From Favolaschia claudopus (Eukaryota; Basidiomycota; Agaricomycetes; Agaricales; Mycenaceae), in NCBI GenBank assembly GCA_037176885.1, contig JAWWNJ010000114.1:620001-684000 (forward strand): a stretch of DNA of 64,000 nucleotides. Direction: 5' to 3'. Position 1 is the stretch's first letter. The number at the start of each line of letters is the position of its first letter. A program made the translations under genes and the position numbers. Below the pieces are notes generated by a model that did no database searches, was not told the origin of the DNA, and saw only the letters and a list, made by a program, of their open reading frames with translations. Of the stretch, positions 62,357-64,000 are shown piece after piece.

Positions 62357-64000
62357 TTGTCATAAGGTAAACATTGAAAGAGAAGGAAGAAGGAGAGGTG
62401 TGGGATAACGCGTTCGGATGCGAAGGGAGGAGGGTGGGTAGTAAGAGCTTGAAAACTAATAACTCACCGTACCCGTGAAACGAATCCTTATTCAACTGTC
62501 TTCCCTCCACCCTTGGCCCCTCTATCCTCCTCCTTCCCTCCAACGTCGTTGTTAAGATATATATGACGTTCCGGATGTTGCAGAAATAAAACCATGATCT
62601 ATATCTTCTGGCGCAAGACATATCTTCCTGAGGTCCACACAAACATACAGAACACTTCCGGGTCAGGCCTATGCATGGTATTGTATTTGATGACAGCGCC
62701 CGTCTTCAACTTCGGCCGTTTCGTCATCATCCGCAGTCGACGAGGGCGTAACGAGCTTGTAAATCTGGAGCGGGAGCTCGCGAGTCGGGCGAGGATGAGA
62801 GCCTGAATTTCGTTCATCTCGAGTTCAAGCCTCTGCAAGATCGAAACGGATAAAGTTGCGGTCTTGCCAGTGCCGGAGTTACGTGAGGGGGAATCAACGA
62901 GCTAACGGCGCTTCGTATGCGAGACTCGATGAGCTTGGTGGGAAAGGGTGAGGGCAACGGTGGTGGATGCGGCGGCGGCAAGGGGTGGGGGTTAAAGGGA
63001 AGGGAGGTGTCGAGCGCGTTGTCGTCGAATCGGGCTGACGTCGCGTCAAGTTGAATTGGACGAGGAGGCGGCAACGCAGGCTGCGGGGGAGTCGCTGAAA
63101 CATTTGAAGCGGGAGGAGGTGAGGGAGGGTTGAGAGGAAAGGCGGGACAGTGGGGACGCGAGGGTGATGGAAAGAGACAGCGTAGTACGCCACGTCAACA
63201 ACGTCGGCGACAACACGCCATTCGCCCTGCGCGCATGCGGCAATTGCGATAGTAGCGCGGTCTATCGGTAGAGATTGCCATGCAGCGCTGCAAGTCCGGG
63301 ATATGGGCGGGGGACAGTAGGGGGAGGGACAAATGCAGGAGAGACAGATGCCGTTTGCGACGAGTTGAATCGGACGATGAAGCGTCAAGGGAGGCTGCGA
63401 ATGTCTTCAGAACTGAGAATGGAAGATTTCAACCGCAGTCCGTGGTTGGGTGGGAGAGAGCGCGTCGACCAGGGATTAGGATGGCGAAGTCTCTACCCTT
63501 GCGTCGCGTCGAGAACGTCTTGCTAGGCTCTTGGTAAGTTTTCTTCATTTGCTTTCAGCCCAACTGGGTATATCCAGGCAGCATTGATGTGGACTCACCA
63601 CAACATTCCCCTGGCCTCCTCAACGCCAAATTCACGACTTTGCTGTTATCAACACCTGTTCACGACTTGGTTGATCGTCGTCGAGTAGCGCTACTAGACT
63701 CAAGGGTACACCGATCCGTAGTCTTGTTGGGGGAGCTTGCTCCCCCCTTTTGTCTGAGGTTCCCGAAAAGTGGATGGCTGTGCAATGTGCCTACTCTCCC
63801 ACGGGTACGCCATCAGCTGTGATCTCCCACGGGTACGCCATCAATATGTGATGGAGGCTTAGAGACGACTCAGACCTGAGACGAGTGGCCTCAAGTTGGC
63901 CTCAGGGTGGCCTACTGTACAGCAGTGCACTCAGGGAAAATGCAGTCAAGGAATACTCTCAGCCAAGGGCCGGCATCAACAGGAAATCAAGTATAAGGAG
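62357..64000. other. No confident gene; GC-rich and short direct repeats
   Basis: GGAGG/GGTGGATGCGGCGGCGGC-type sequence fills 62900-63200. A hairpin GGGGGAGCTTGCTCCCCC lies at about 63732. CTCCCACGGGTACGCCATCA is directly repeated at about 63797 and 63823. Open frames here (for example 62894-63388 minus) are low-complexity. Confidence 0.3.

Noticed and set aside
1..64000. CRISPR array, operons, ribosome-binding sites or riboswitches
   Set aside because: The sequence is eukaryotic, with spliceosomal introns. No regularly spaced identical repeats of CRISPR size were seen.

Overview
The window looks like a transposon-rich accessory region of a basidiomycete genome, most likely a mushroom-forming agaricomycete. 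The protein families point there: Gag proteins typical of agaricomycete Ty3/gypsy and Ty1/copia elements, a hAT transposase with many short introns of 48-60 bases, a DUF6534-like membrane protein, and a fungal forkhead protein. No family was checked against a database, so names rest on recognised motifs. Very few host genes look intact. Most of the sequence is nested mobile DNA.

Layout. 0-4 kb: a Ty3/gypsy Gag pseudogene on the minus strand, split by an ORF1-only LINE (1544-3450). 4.1-6.4 kb: foldback elements flanked by TA. 6.7-10.4 kb: a bZIP gene with a 3.1 kb hAT transposon (7253-10394) inserted 31 bases before its start codon. 10.4-17.7 kb: mostly anonymous sequence with foldback elements and a degenerate repeat array. 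17.8-19.1 kb: a second, damaged copy of the same ORF1-only LINE, itself carrying a foldback element. 21-25.6 kb: a forkhead gene cut by a 719-base CACTG-ended element and abutted at its start codon by a DIRS/Ngaro-like retrotransposon (22459-25613) with A1-ORF-B1-A2-B2 split repeats but no tyrosine recombinase. 25.6-36 kb: nested foldback elements, a PIF1/Helitron-type helicase remnant and a tRNA-like gene. 36-39.9 kb: a gypsy Gag-protease remnant back to back with a copia Gag plus 3' LTR. 40-45.5 kb: two decayed protein genes, one of an unnamed repeated family and one DUF6534-like. 46-50 kb: a second CACTG element, then a second ORF1-only LINE family (48377-49918) with a perfect 13-base target duplication. 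50-57.4 kb: a pogo-like deletion derivative, a second copy of the unnamed family broken by two transposons, and more foldback elements. 57.4-64 kb: mostly noncoding, with a hAT-type foldback element at 60947-61336.

How it fits together. The theme is non-autonomous elements that keep the parts recognised in cis and lose an enzyme: LINEs with ORF1 but no ORF2, a DIRS-like element with RT-RNase H but no recombinase, LTR elements with Gag but no polymerase, a hAT transposase lacking its first catalytic half, a pogo transposase lacking its DDE core, and many short foldback elements with TA, 3-base or 8-base target duplications. Several insertions can be proved inside the window, because an uninterrupted paralogue or a restored reading frame shows the target before insertion.
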